NCBI GenBank assembly: GCA_902781245.1
Contig: CACZIP010000029.1
Location: forward strand, 1 to 12,514
Direction of reading: 5' to 3'
DNA: 12,514 bases
DNA from: an uncultured Coriobacteriaceae bacterium
GTDB taxonomy: Bacteria > Actinomycetota > Coriobacteriia > Coriobacteriales > Eggerthellaceae
In this document: piece after piece, positions 1 through 6,238 of the stretch
Numbering within the stretch: the first letter of the stretch is position 1
Layout of the letters: each line of letters starts with the position of its first letter
Notes under the pieces: model-generated
The model's database searches: none
The model's input: the letters and a program-made list of their open reading frames with translations, nothing else
What the model was told of the DNA's origin: nothing
Translations under genes and position numbers: made by a program

Positions 1-2
1 GT

Positions 3-764
3 ATCTACGAAGCCTCGATTGGCGTAAATGGGAAGGTTTTCGCCATCGAGGACCACCTCGCTCGCTTCTTCACCAGCGCTGTGCTGTTCGATATCCATAT
101 TCCTCTTTCGAAAGACGACCTTAACAAGCTGCTCCACGAACTGCTCGCCAAGGTCGACAACCAATCGAGTCTCGTATATTGGCAGGTCACGCGAGGCGTG
201 GCACCGCGTGAGCACACATATGACGACAAAGCGCCCGGAAAACTCTGGGTCATGATCCGCCCCGAGTCGCTCCGCGACCCGAAGGTGCCGATGAAGCTTA
301 TCACGCTCGAGGATCGTCGGTTCGGCTACGGCAACGTCAAGACGCTCAACCTCATGCCAGCTGTCAAGTATTCGCAGGAAGCGCGTCATGCTGGTGTTGA
401 CGAAGCGGTGTTGCACCGTGACGGCGTTGTGACCGAATGCGCGCATTCGAACGTCCATATTCTCAAGGACGGCATCTTGTACACGCATCCTAACGACGAG
501 TACATTTTGCGCGGAATCGCAAAAACGCGGCTCATCCAGATTTGTTACCACGAGAGCGTACCCGTCGTTGAACGCGCGTTCACCGTCGACGAACTCATGG
601 CGGCGGATGAGGTTATCGTCACCTCTTCGGGCGATTTGCTCGTCTTCGCCGATGAGGTGGACGGTGTGCCGGTCGGTGGCAAGGATCCGGATACGCTTGG
701 GCGTTTGCGCCGAGCCGTGTACCGCGATTTCCTCGACTACACGGGTGCCGCGCAGCTGTTCTAA
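3..764 (+). CDS. dat: D-amino-acid aminotransferase (5'-truncated by window edge)
   Basis: This is a fold-type IV PLP aminotransferase that interconverts D-alanine and 2-oxoglutarate with pyruvate and D-glutamate, supplying D-amino acids for peptidoglycan in the cytoplasm. The frame is open from base 3 to the TAA at 762-764 (253 codons). The family is about 280 residues, so roughly 25-30 N-terminal residues lie to the left. The D-specific signature QVTRGVAPREH is visible; its Arg and His correspond to the substrate-carboxylate trap of Bacillus D-AAT. The PLP lysine is probably the AAG at 339-341 in NVKTLN, followed by HRDGVVTE and a YTHP motif. The alternatives, a branched-chain aminotransferase or aminodeoxychorismate lyase, fit less well because of the RGxxPRxH motif. 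The gene converges with the HAD gene, with 58 bp between them and no strong terminator seen. Confidence 0.88.
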   Translation: MYEASIGVNGKVFAIEDHLARFFTSAVLFDIHIPLSKDDLNKLLHELLAKVDNQSSLVYWQVTRGVAPREHTYDDKAPGKLWVMIRPESLRDPKVPMKLITLEDRRFGYGNVKTLNLMPAVKYSQEARHAGVDEAVLHRDGVVTECAHSNVHILKDGILYTHPNDEYILRGIAKTRLIQICYHESVPVVERAFTVDELMAADEVIVTSSGDLLVFADEVDGVPVGGKDPDTLGRLRRAVYRDFLDYTGAAQLF

Positions 765-822
765 GCCCTTCCATCCATGCACTTCGTTTGCTTTCCAGCT
801 TAGAAATGGTTGGCTGGTCTGA

Positions 823-1374
823 CTAGGGCCAGGGAATCAGTTTTCCGTCCTTGACCATGAACGCTTCTTCGGCAAGTTCCGCAAGTGGGTCATCGTTGTG
901 CGAGTCGGAGTAGAACCGCTCGATGTGCTCGTTGGGGAACAGTTCGCGGAAGCGCGAAATCTTCTCGGCATTCGAGCAATTCGGGCCGAGCGTGCGACCT
1001 GTGTGCGGGTCGACTTGCGAGGCGATGAGCGAAAGTCCCCGCTTGGCGCAAACATCGCGCAGCAAAAAATCGGGGGATGCCGAGATAACCAAGTCGCCGG
1101 GTTGGGGAGCGCATGGCCCGGTGATTCGGTGTTCGTGCGCTTGCCAGAAACGTTCGACTTCCGTCTCGATGTCGGGCACGAGTGGCAGGAAACGGTACAA
1201 CGCGCCTTTGAACCGCGTCTTGTCAATGAGATGCAAGCCTAGGCATGCCGCGGCGGCGATGCCGGTGCGAGGCAGCGTGCGGATGATGCGCGGGTGGCGT
1301 TTGGCGCACCATTTCAGGAAATCTGCCGTCGAATCTCCCCAGTAAAGCGTTCCATCGAAGTCGTAAACATCCAT
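823..1374 (-). CDS. HAD-superfamily (subclass IB-like) phosphatase
   Basis: This is a 183-residue cytoplasmic HAD hydrolase with a phosphoserine-phosphatase-like layout; the substrate is unknown. All four HAD motifs are visible. Motif I is DFDGT with nucleophile Asp5 and acid/base Asp7. Motif II is Ser98 in VISAS. Motif III is Lys138 in SNAEK. Motif IV is DSHNDDP with Asp157 and Asp161. An insertion between motifs I and II (about residues 15-90) forms the C1-type cap typical of subclass IB. The ATG at 1374 is preferred over the in-frame GTG at 1380, because a TATACT hexamer (minus strand, 1387-1382) ends 7 nt before this ATG and only 1 nt before the GTG, and no Shine-Dalgarno sequence is visible. 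That suggests a leaderless mRNA. The family is clear; the biological role is not. Confidence 0.85.
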   Translation of the reverse strand: MDVYDFDGTLYWGDSTADFLKWCAKRHPRIIRTLPRTGIAAAACLGLHLIDKTRFKGALYRFLPLVPDIETEVERFWQAHEHRITGPCAPQPGDLVISASPDFLLRDVCAKRGLSLIASQVDPHTGRTLGPNCSNAEKISRFRELFPNEHIERFYSDSHNDDPLAELAEEAFMVKDGKLIPWP

Positions 1375-1381
1375 GTGCACA

Positions 1382-1387
1382 AGTATA
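1382..1387 (-). promoter_or_regulatory. -10 element of the HAD gene (leaderless-type)
   Basis: The minus strand reads TATACT, 5/6 to the TATAAT consensus, ending 7 nt before the ATG at 1374. No convincing -35 box is seen 16-18 nt upstream. The placement predicts transcription starting at or next to the start codon. Confidence 0.45.
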
Positions 1388-1514
1388 GCGAATCGGGTGC
1401 AAGGGTCGGATAGGGCGATAAAGGCAATCGTGCTCTAGCAGATGAAAGGGTGTATGCCAAACCTCGAAATAGGCGATAATGACGATTCGAATGTTTCAAT
1501 ACTAATAATTGTCC

Positions 1515-1542
1515 TTGCATATATGAATCGGTGTGGTAAAGT
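1515..1542 (+). promoter_or_regulatory. Promoter of the tyrosine-codon leader and SSS transporter
   Basis: A weak -35 TTGCAT (1515-1520) is separated by 16 bp from TAAAGT (1537-1542), which is preceded by TGg, making an extended -10. The hexamer ends 7 nt before the ATG at 1550, so the leader-peptide mRNA could begin at its start codon. Read by eye only. Confidence 0.45.
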
Positions 1543-1549
1543 ACGCGCT

Positions 1550-1654
1550 ATGCAAGTGTTGAAGGGACATATCGAATTCGCATGGGTGCAACAGCCGCCC
1601 ATGTCCCGACGTAACGACGCCTTTACCTCCATCTATTATTATCGATACCTCTAG
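1550..1654 (+). CDS. Putative tyrosine-sensing leader peptide
   Basis: This is a 34-codon reading frame whose final residues are SIYYYRYL followed by TAG: three consecutive Tyr codons (TAT, 1634-1642), an Arg, then a fourth Tyr (TAC, 1646-1648). The TAG at 1652-1654 overlaps the first bases of an intrinsic terminator stem, and the next gene is a transporter. This is the architecture of an amino-acid attenuator: a ribosome stalled at uncharged-Tyr codons would cover the 5' arm of the terminator and allow read-through. The start is uncertain. The ATG at 1550 fits the upstream extended -10 (leaderless). The ATG at 1601 would give a 17-residue peptide of more typical leader length, but has no Shine-Dalgarno sequence either. 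The frame runs through two overlapping inverted repeats (1564-1607 and 1581-1603) that could act as a pause hairpin. Function is inferred. Confidence 0.55.
   Translation: MQVLKGHIEFAWVQQPPMSRRNDAFTSIYYYRYL
1564..1607 (+). repeat. Overlapping inverted repeats in the leader (candidate pause structures)
   Basis: GGGACAT (1564-1570) is complementary to ATGTCCC (1601-1607), and CATGGG (1581-1586) to CCCATG (1598-1603). The two pairings share bases 1601-1603. They lie inside the leader-peptide frame and upstream of the Tyr codons, where an attenuator's pause or alternative hairpins would be expected. No clear antiterminator pairing with the terminator arms was found by eye. Confidence 0.4.
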
Positions 1655-1680
1655 CACACGGATTTCACCGGTGCTTTTTT
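1653..1680 (+). terminator. Leader (attenuator) terminator
   Basis: AGCAC-a-CGG (1653-1661) pairs with CCG-GTGCT (1668-1675) around a 6-nt loop, with one bulged A, and is followed by a T run to 1680. The stem starts on the second base of the leader-peptide stop codon and lies about 97 bp before the transporter ATG. It is therefore more likely a regulatory attenuator than an end-of-gene terminator. The 5' arm can also pair over 8 bp with CCGTGTGC at 1699-1706 once transcription has passed. Confidence 0.65.
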
Positions 1681-1777
1681 ATTGCTCCGTGATGGAAGCC
1701 GTGTGCGAACGCGTATTGGCGCTTTGCGCTCTTTTGTCCCCGCCTGGTCTTAACGGCCGAAACTGATAGGAAGAACA

Positions 1778-3427
1778 ATGCTTTGGAAAATACTCGTCTT
1801 GATTCTATTTGTGGGCATCGCGATCGGTGTCGGCATATACGCTCGACGCTCAACCTCGAGCGTCGACGGATTCGTTCTCGGCGGCCGTAACGTCGGTCCC
1901 TGGCTTTCGGCGTTCGCGTACGGCACGAGCTACTTCTCGGCTGTAATCTTCGTCGGTTACGCTGGTCAGTTTGGTTACAAGTACGGTTTGTCAGCCACAT
2001 GGGCGGGCATCGGCAACGCAATCATCGGCTCGCTTCTGGCTTGGTGGGTGCTCGGTCCTCGCGCTCGTGAGATGACGCATCGCCTGAAGGCGACGACCAT
2101 GCCCGAGTTTTTCGGCAAGCGCTACAACTCGAAGGCCCTGCGCATCGCACCAGCAGCCATCATCTTCGTGTTTCTCATCCCGTACACGGCATCGGTCTAC
2201 AACGGCCTGTCGCGCCTGATCGTCATTGCATTCGGCATCAACGTGCCGTACGAGTACTGCATCATCTTCATGGCGCTTGTCACGTGTATTTACGTAGTGC
2301 TGGGCGGTTACATGGCCACCGTCATGAACGACTTCATCCAAGGATGTGTCATGCTCATCGGCATCGTCGCTGTCATTTGGGCGGTGCTCAACGGGTACGG
2401 CGGATTCTCCGAAGCGATCATTTCTCTGTCGCAGATTCAAGCGCCGGACACGGCGATGCAAGGCGCCTACACGAGTTTCTTCGGACCCGACCTGTTCAAC
2501 CTGCTCGGTGTCGTAGTGCTCACGTCGCTCGGCACGTGGGGTTTGCCGCAGATGGTCCAGAAGTTCTACGCCATCAAGAGCGGCCCGGCTGTCAAGCAGG
2601 GTGCCATCATCTCGACGGTGTTCGCGTTTGTCATCGCTGCCGGCAGCTACTTCTTGGGTGGTTTCGGTCGCTTGGCCATCAACAACCCGGCTGCAGCTCA
2701 GTTCATCGAGTACAACCCGAAGACAGGTGCCATCATTTACGACTCGATCATGCCTGCGCTTGTGTCGAACATCCCCGATATCTTGCTCGGCGTGCTGGTG
2801 GTCATGGTGCTCTCAGCTTCGATGTCGACGCTTTCGTCGCTCGTGCTGACCTCGTCCTCGACGCTCACGCTCGACCTGATCAAGGGTAATGTCGTTAAGG
2901 ACATGAGCGAGCGCAAGCAGGTATCCTGGATGCGTGTTTTGCTTGTAGTGTTCATCGCCCTGTCGGCTGGTATTGCCATCATTCAAGTGCAAGGTTCGCT
3001 GCCGTTTATCGCTCAGCTCATGGGCATCTCGTGGGGCGCTTTGGCTGGTGCATTCCTCGGCCCGTTCCTGTGGGGTCTGTACTCCGGCAAGGTGTCGAAG
3101 GCTGCGGTGTGGGTAAGCTTCATCGTGGGCGTCGGCCTGACGACGGGCAACATGATTTCCGGTTTTGTGGGCACGCCTTGGATCGCCTCTCCGATTAACG
3201 CTGGTGCTCTGGCGATGATTCTGTCGATCGTAATCGTGCCGGTTGTGAGCCTGTTCACGCCGAGCGTGCCGTTCGAGGTCAACCCGCCGTCGCCGAAGGG
3301 TGCTGGCGATCTGGCATTCGAAGCTGCAACTGCCGGCCAAGAGATTTCAGCGGAGACGAAGGGTAGGGGCATCGAGGGTGCTGCCGCAGATGAAATCGCC
3401 ATTCCGCCTACCAAGAAGCGCCGTTAG
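1778..3427 (+). CDS. Sodium:solute symporter (SSS family) permease
   Basis: This is a 549-residue integral membrane protein of the SSS family (PutP-like, LeuT-fold, normally about 13 membrane helices), importing an organic solute with Na+. Helix 1 spans about residues 3-22. The family signature is at about residues 346-367, where MSTLSS places Ser350 and Thr351 at the positions of PutP's Na+ ligands. MPEFFGKRY, near residue 108, is the conserved loop after helix 2. The C-terminal 50 residues or so are hydrophilic and end in KKRR, a cytoplasmic tail. AGGAAG (1768-1773) precedes the ATG. Substrate cannot be read from the sequence: proline or other amino acids are known for the family, and the tyrosine-codon leader upstream suggests tyrosine or an aromatic compound, which is inference. 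The gene appears monocistronic with its own terminator. Confidence 0.88.
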   Translation: MLWKILVLILFVGIAIGVGIYARRSTSSVDGFVLGGRNVGPWLSAFAYGTSYFSAVIFVGYAGQFGYKYGLSATWAGIGNAIIGSLLAWWVLGPRAREMTHRLKATTMPEFFGKRYNSKALRIAPAAIIFVFLIPYTASVYNGLSRLIVIAFGINVPYEYCIIFMALVTCIYVVLGGYMATVMNDFIQGCVMLIGIVAVIWAVLNGYGGFSEAIISLSQIQAPDTAMQGAYTSFFGPDLFNLLGVVVLTSLGTWGLPQMVQKFYAIKSGPAVKQGAIISTVFAFVIAAGSYFLGGFGRLAINNPAAAQFIEYNPKTGAIIYDSIMPALVSNIPDILLGVLVVMVLSASMSTLSSLVLTSSSTLTLDLIKGNVVKDMSERKQVSWMRVLLVVFIALSAGIAIIQVQGSLPFIAQLMGISWGALAGAFLGPFLWGLYSGKVSKAAVWVSFIVGVGLTTGNMISGFVGTPWIASPINAGALAMILSIVIVPVVSLFTPSVPFEVNPPSPKGAGDLAFEAATAGQEISAETKGRGIEGAAADEIAIPPTKKRR

Positions 3428-3455
3428 TCGTCGTTAGTTCATAAGTTGTTTGAAG

Positions 3456-3488
3456 GGCCGGTTTCTTTCAAAGGAGCCGGCCTTTTTT
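3456..3488 (+). terminator. Intrinsic terminator of the SSS transporter
   Basis: GGCCGG (3456-3461) pairs with CCGGCC (3477-3482), with extra A/T pairs possible inside the loop, followed by six T residues. It lies 28 bp after the transporter stop codon. Confidence 0.85.
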
Positions 3489-3528
3489 GCCAAGCGTGAA
3501 CATTCCGTGAGCCCGTGCAAGTTAGTCG

Positions 3529-3557
3529 TTGACATGCATGTTTTGGAGTGGTTCAAT
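3529..3557 (+). promoter_or_regulatory. Promoter of tRNA-Arg
   Basis: A consensus TTGACA (3529-3534), a spacer of exactly 17 bp and TTCAAT (3552-3557, 4/6 to the -10 consensus) lie 19 bp before the mature tRNA 5' end. Confidence 0.65.
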
Positions 3558-3576
3558 AAGCAAGCTGTTTTGAAGC

Positions 3577-3653
3577 GCGCCCTTACCTCAGCTGGATAGA
3601 GGACCTGACTACGAATCAGGGCGTCGTAGGTTCGAATCCTACAGGGCGCGCCA
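3577..3653 (+). tRNA. tRNA-Arg(ACG)
   Basis: This is a complete 77-nt cloverleaf. The acceptor arms GCGCCCT and AGGGCGC pair fully, discriminator G and CCA are encoded, the D stem is CCTC/GAGG, and the anticodon loop CTACGAA gives anticodon ACG. The T arm is GTAGG-TTCGAAT-CCTAC. The ACG anticodon is the standard substrate for A34-to-inosine editing by TadA, whose gene lies about 400 bp downstream. Confidence 0.97.
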
Positions 3654-3666
3654 GCTTTTCAAATCG

Positions 3667-3691
3667 AGTCGCCTTTCGGGCGGCTTTTTTT
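3667..3691 (+). terminator. Terminator of tRNA-Arg
   Basis: AGTCGCC (3667-3673) and GGCGGCT (3679-3685) form a 7-bp stem with one G-T pair around TTTCG, followed by a run of seven T, 14 bp after the tRNA CCA. Confidence 0.85.
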
Positions 3692-3757
3692 GTTTTCGAA
3701 GTCAGGCGTAATTGCCGAGCTACTCTTTGCGCTTACGCGCTCAGACCGTCGGCCTAC

Positions 3758-3778
3758 AAACGCGCCACTGGCGCGTTT
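3758..3778. repeat. Perfect 9-bp inverted repeat between the two tRNA units
   Basis: AAACGCGCC (3758-3766) and GGCGCGTTT (3770-3778) are perfectly complementary around a 3-nt loop. There is no real T run on either side beyond GTTTGCTTG, so it is a weak terminator candidate at best. It lies in a gene-free stretch (3692-3833) between convergent tRNA units and may be a back-up transcription barrier. Confidence 0.5.
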
Positions 3779-3833
3779 GCTTGACGACGTCCAAGATCAG
3801 TGGGTCACATCAACTCGGCTGAAGCTTGTCTGC

Positions 3834-3862
3834 AAAAGAAAACGCCCCATCGCTGGGGCGTT
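3834..3862 (-). terminator. Terminator of tRNA-Ser
   Basis: AACGCCCC (3841-3848) and GGGGCGTT (3855-3862) form an 8-bp stem with a 6-nt loop. Read on the minus strand it is followed by TTTTCTTTT. It lies 8 bp after the 3' end of tRNA-Ser. Confidence 0.85.
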
Positions 3863-3870
3863 GACATGTC

Positions 3871-3958
3871 TGGCGGAGGAAGTAGGATTCGAACCCACGG
3901 AACCTTGCGGCTCAACAGTTTTCAAGACTGCCGCCTTCAACCACTCGGCCATTCCTCC
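3871..3958 (-). tRNA. tRNA-Ser(TGA)
   Basis: On the minus strand this is an 88-nt class II tRNA: acceptor GGAGGAA/TTCCTCC, discriminator G, encoded CCA, anticodon loop CTTGAAA with anticodon TGA, a long variable arm typical of serine tRNA, and a T loop TTCGAAT. A -10-like CATAAT (minus strand, 3981-3976) lies about 18 bp upstream. A serine tRNA next to tadA is a common bacterial arrangement. Confidence 0.96.
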
Positions 3959-4056
3959 GTATGCGCGTGTCCAGCATTATGAAGCGAATCGTTCGTTCAA
4001 GTTGAACACAAGCAAACAGTATAGTTGATTCTAAGGGCCACATCGCGGAATCATCC

Positions 4057-4062
4057 TATAAT
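4057..4062 (+). promoter_or_regulatory. -10 element of the tadA operon (leaderless-type)
   Basis: A perfect TATAAT ends 6 nt before the tadA ATG at 4069, with no room for a Shine-Dalgarno sequence, so transcription would begin at or next to the start codon. No good -35 box is seen at 16-18 bp upstream. Confidence 0.65.
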
Positions 4063-4068
4063 ACGAAC

Positions 4069-4557
4069 ATGAGCGACGAAGCGTACATGCAAATTGCACT
4101 TGAAGAGGCGCGCAAAGCAGCCGAAGCAGGCGAAGTGCCGATTGGTGCCGTTGTGGTTTACGAACCCATCGACCCCGGCACTCGCAGGTCGCTTGCCGAG
4201 CCGCGCATTATTGCTCGTGCCGGTAACCGGCGCGAACGCGCAAAGGACCCGGCAGGGCATGCCGAGTTCGTCGCCATGATCGAGGCATCGCGCGAGCTCG
4301 ACGCTTGGCGTCTTTCGGATTGTACCGTCTACGTTACGCTCGAGCCCTGCATCATGTGCGCGGGGCTTATGTACCAAGCGCGCGTGAGGCGATGCGTGTA
4401 CGGCGCGTCCGACCCGAAAGCGGGAGCGCTTGGAACGTTGTACCAGATAAATGAAGACGAACGATTGAATCACACGTTCGAAGTCACGGCTGGTGTGCTT
4501 GCCGACGAATGCGCCGAAGAGCTGCGAGAGTTCTTCGCAAACAAGAGGAAGAAATGA
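4069..4557 (+). CDS. tadA: tRNA-specific adenosine deaminase
   Basis: TadA is a cytoplasmic zinc enzyme that deaminates A34 of tRNA-Arg(ACG) to inosine so that CGU, CGC and CGA can be read. The protein has 162 residues. The zinc and catalytic signature is complete: His64-Ala-Glu66 and Pro93-Cys94-Ile-Met-Cys97 (PCxxC). VPIGAVVV at 23-30 and a C-terminal helical segment are also typical. Residues 32-46 look like an insertion compared with compact TadA proteins, between the first strands and the GN loop. The ATG is set by a TATAAT ending 6 nt upstream (leaderless). The stop overlaps the ispE start as ATGA, implying translational coupling. Its substrate tRNA gene is about 400 bp upstream. Confidence 0.95.
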   Translation: MSDEAYMQIALEEARKAAEAGEVPIGAVVVYEPIDPGTRRSLAEPRIIARAGNRRERAKDPAGHAEFVAMIEASRELDAWRLSDCTVYVTLEPCIMCAGLMYQARVRRCVYGASDPKAGALGTLYQINEDERLNHTFEVTAGVLADECAEELREFFANKRKK

Positions 4558-5558
4558 CCGAAGCATCGAGAAATACCGCACCAAAACAGCAAATTGGTCC
4601 AACAACCGATATGACCGCTGATGCCATCGCCATCCAAGAGCTTGACGAGTTCAGAGCCCAAGGGTGGACGAAGTTGATTGCGCCGGCGAAGGTCAACCTG
4701 TATTTGGCGATTGGTGCGCGTCGCGATGACGGCTATCACGATGCGGCGACGGTCATGCACACGCTCAATTTGCATGATGTCGTGTACGTGCGGCGAAACC
4801 CGGAAGGCGGAAACGCACCTGCGGCGCGCATGGTCGCGCGCGGCGATATCGTCGTACCCGACCTTGCTTCGGAAGACAACATCGCCTGCAAAGCAGTTAA
4901 TGCATTGGCAGCGAAAACCGGCCGACTCGACGATTGCGCAATCGAGATTCGCATTGAGAAGAACATACCTGCACAAGCGGGTCTCGGCGGTGGCTCGTCG
5001 GATGCTGCTGCGGCGCTTGTCGGTGCAGCACAGTTGTGGGACCTCGATTCCGACGATCCTGCAATTGAGCAAACTGCCCGAGAGATCGGCGCCGACGTAG
5101 CATTCTTCCTGCATGGGGGATGCGCATACCTCGAGGGAACAGGTGGCACGTTCGTTCATGACCTGGTGCCTTCGAAACGTTCGGTCGTGCTTGTAAAGCC
5201 TGAAGGAGGCGTGTCGACGGGCGCGGCTTATCGCACCTTTGATGAAGATCCGCAGTTTGCCTCGTCTGAACAGGCGGCTTTGGTTGTTGAAGCTGCAACA
5301 GCAGATGCCGTGCCGCTTTACAACAATCTAGCAGCTGCTTCGGAAACCCTTATGCCGCAACTGGCGGAGATCCGAACATGGCTCGAGAATTTGCCTGGCG
5401 TTGAAGGAGCGCGGCTGTGCGGGAGCGGTTCGTGCACGTTTGCGGTATGCGATAGCTTTGCAGCAGCCTGTCAAGTCGCCGCGCAAGCGCGTCAGCGCGG
5501 CTTCTGGGCACGTACCACGTCGTTTGGTTCGAGCCGAGTTCTAACGGTAAGCACCTAG
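4554..5558 (+). CDS. ispE: 4-diphosphocytidyl-2-C-methyl-D-erythritol kinase
   Basis: IspE phosphorylates CDP-methylerythritol with ATP in the non-mevalonate (MEP) isoprenoid pathway and acts in the cytoplasm. It is a GHMP kinase. The N-terminal IAPAKVNLYL carries the conserved Lys46, the ATP loop GLGGGSSDAAA covers residues 143-153 with catalytic Asp150, and the C-terminal GARLCGSGSC is the third GHMP motif. The ATG at 4554 overlaps the tadA stop and has AGAGGAAG just upstream, so it is preferred over the in-frame upstream codon at 4509. It leaves about 39 residues before the kinase core, which is unusual; an internal ATG at 4611 would shorten this but lacks a comparable ribosome binding site. 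The protein has 334 residues, against about 280-310 for the family. Confidence 0.94.
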   Translation: MTEASRNTAPKQQIGPTTDMTADAIAIQELDEFRAQGWTKLIAPAKVNLYLAIGARRDDGYHDAATVMHTLNLHDVVYVRRNPEGGNAPAARMVARGDIVVPDLASEDNIACKAVNALAAKTGRLDDCAIEIRIEKNIPAQAGLGGGSSDAAAALVGAAQLWDLDSDDPAIEQTAREIGADVAFFLHGGCAYLEGTGGTFVHDLVPSKRSVVLVKPEGGVSTGAAYRTFDEDPQFASSEQAALVVEAATADAVPLYNNLAAASETLMPQLAEIRTWLENLPGVEGARLCGSGSCTFAVCDSFAAACQVAAQARQRGFWARTTSFGSSRVLTVST

Positions 5559-5566
5559 GAGTCGCC

Positions 5567-5995
5567 ATGCCTGTCGCATTGTTTGCTCGGTTGTCGCGCA
5601 TAGTTCCGCTGCTCGCCGTTTTGGTTTTCATCGCCGCGGTCGTCTATATCGTCATGTCGTTCCGCTATTCATCGGAACGCGCCAAGGCAACGCTTATCAA
5701 AGTGTTCACCTGGTTGACAGGCGGTCTATCAGTGATATTCGCGCTCGTTACGATTTATGCGCTGTTCGAGCAAAACATCCCCGTCATCGAGTTGTTTGCC
5801 AGCTTCCTTGCAACGACGCTCGTTGGGTTGGCGATCACGCGCATCTGCAACGCCGTCTTCAAGCGCAATCATCCCCACTACGGCGAAGACGTGGCTCGGG
5901 CGACAATCATCAACGAATCGATTGCCAGCCGATTCGCCGAAGCGTTCAAACGCGCTCTTGGCGAGGCGCTCAAAGACACATTCAAGCATCGTTAA
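5567..5995 (+). CDS. Small three-helix membrane protein of unknown function
   Basis: This 142-residue protein is not recognised from a named family. Hydrophobic segments at about residues 10-31, 43-66 and 72-94 suggest three membrane helices. They are followed by a basic, amphipathic C-terminal region (about 95-142) rich in Arg, Lys, Ala and Glu that probably lies in the cytoplasm. AGGAG precedes the ATG, and only 8 bp separate it from the ispE stop, so it is the third gene of the tadA operon. The link to IspE is positional only. A terminator follows. Confidence 0.75.
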   Translation: MPVALFARLSRIVPLLAVLVFIAAVVYIVMSFRYSSERAKATLIKVFTWLTGGLSVIFALVTIYALFEQNIPVIELFASFLATTLVGLAITRICNAVFKRNHPHYGEDVARATIINESIASRFAEAFKRALGEALKDTFKHR

Positions 5996-6042
5996 CACAG
6001 CGCATGGCTGAATCCGATGAATTTACTGGCTTGCGAGTAGTG

Positions 6043-6088
6043 AATCGGCCTCAAAAATGCCATTTTGTCAAATCCGGGGCCGATTTTT
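6043..6088 (+). terminator. Terminator of the tadA-ispE operon
   Basis: AATCGGCC (6043-6050) pairs with GGCCGATT (6078-6085) around a 27-nt loop that contains a smaller AAAAT/ATTTT pairing, and is followed by T residues to 6088. The loop is long, so efficiency is uncertain. Confidence 0.6.
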
Positions 6089-6119
6089 GCCCAAACCCAT
6101 AAATGGCGACGTTTACTGT

Positions 6120-6147
6120 TTGATTTTGCTTCGTAGCCCAAAATCAA
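6120..6147. promoter_or_regulatory. 28-bp operator-like inverted repeat upstream of the solute-binding protein
   Basis: TTGATTTTG (6120-6128) and CAAAATCAA (6139-6147) are perfect 9-bp arms separated by 10 bp, 91 bp before the lipoprotein ATG. The A/T-rich arms, 10-bp gap and lack of a T run favour a dimeric regulator site over a terminator. The 243 bp between 5996 and 6238 otherwise hold only the terminator and the ribosome binding site. Confidence 0.45.
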
Positions 6148-6238
6148 CATCGAAGGACGGGTTGTTCATTGATGCATTCAGGTTGTTGCGTTTAGCCTGT
6201 TACATAGTTCTTTTCGTATTTATCACCAGGAGGATAAC

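Noticed and set aside
765..822. Possible terminator between the convergent aminotransferase and HAD genes
   Set aside because: Only a 5-bp CCAGC/GCTGG pairing with a long loop and no T run is present; not supported.
1550..1777. T-box riboswitch for tyrosine in the transporter leader
   Set aside because: No T-box consensus (TGGNACCGCG-type) or specifier-loop architecture is visible; the translated Tyr codons fit peptide attenuation better.
3690..4028. Plus-strand open frames across the tRNA region
   Set aside because: They run through the tRNA-Ser gene and two terminators, so they cannot be genuine proteins.
4509..4553. Earlier start for ispE inside tadA
   Set aside because: The added residues are translated tadA sequence in another frame. 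The ATGA overlap with AGAGGAAG upstream at 4554 is a far better start.
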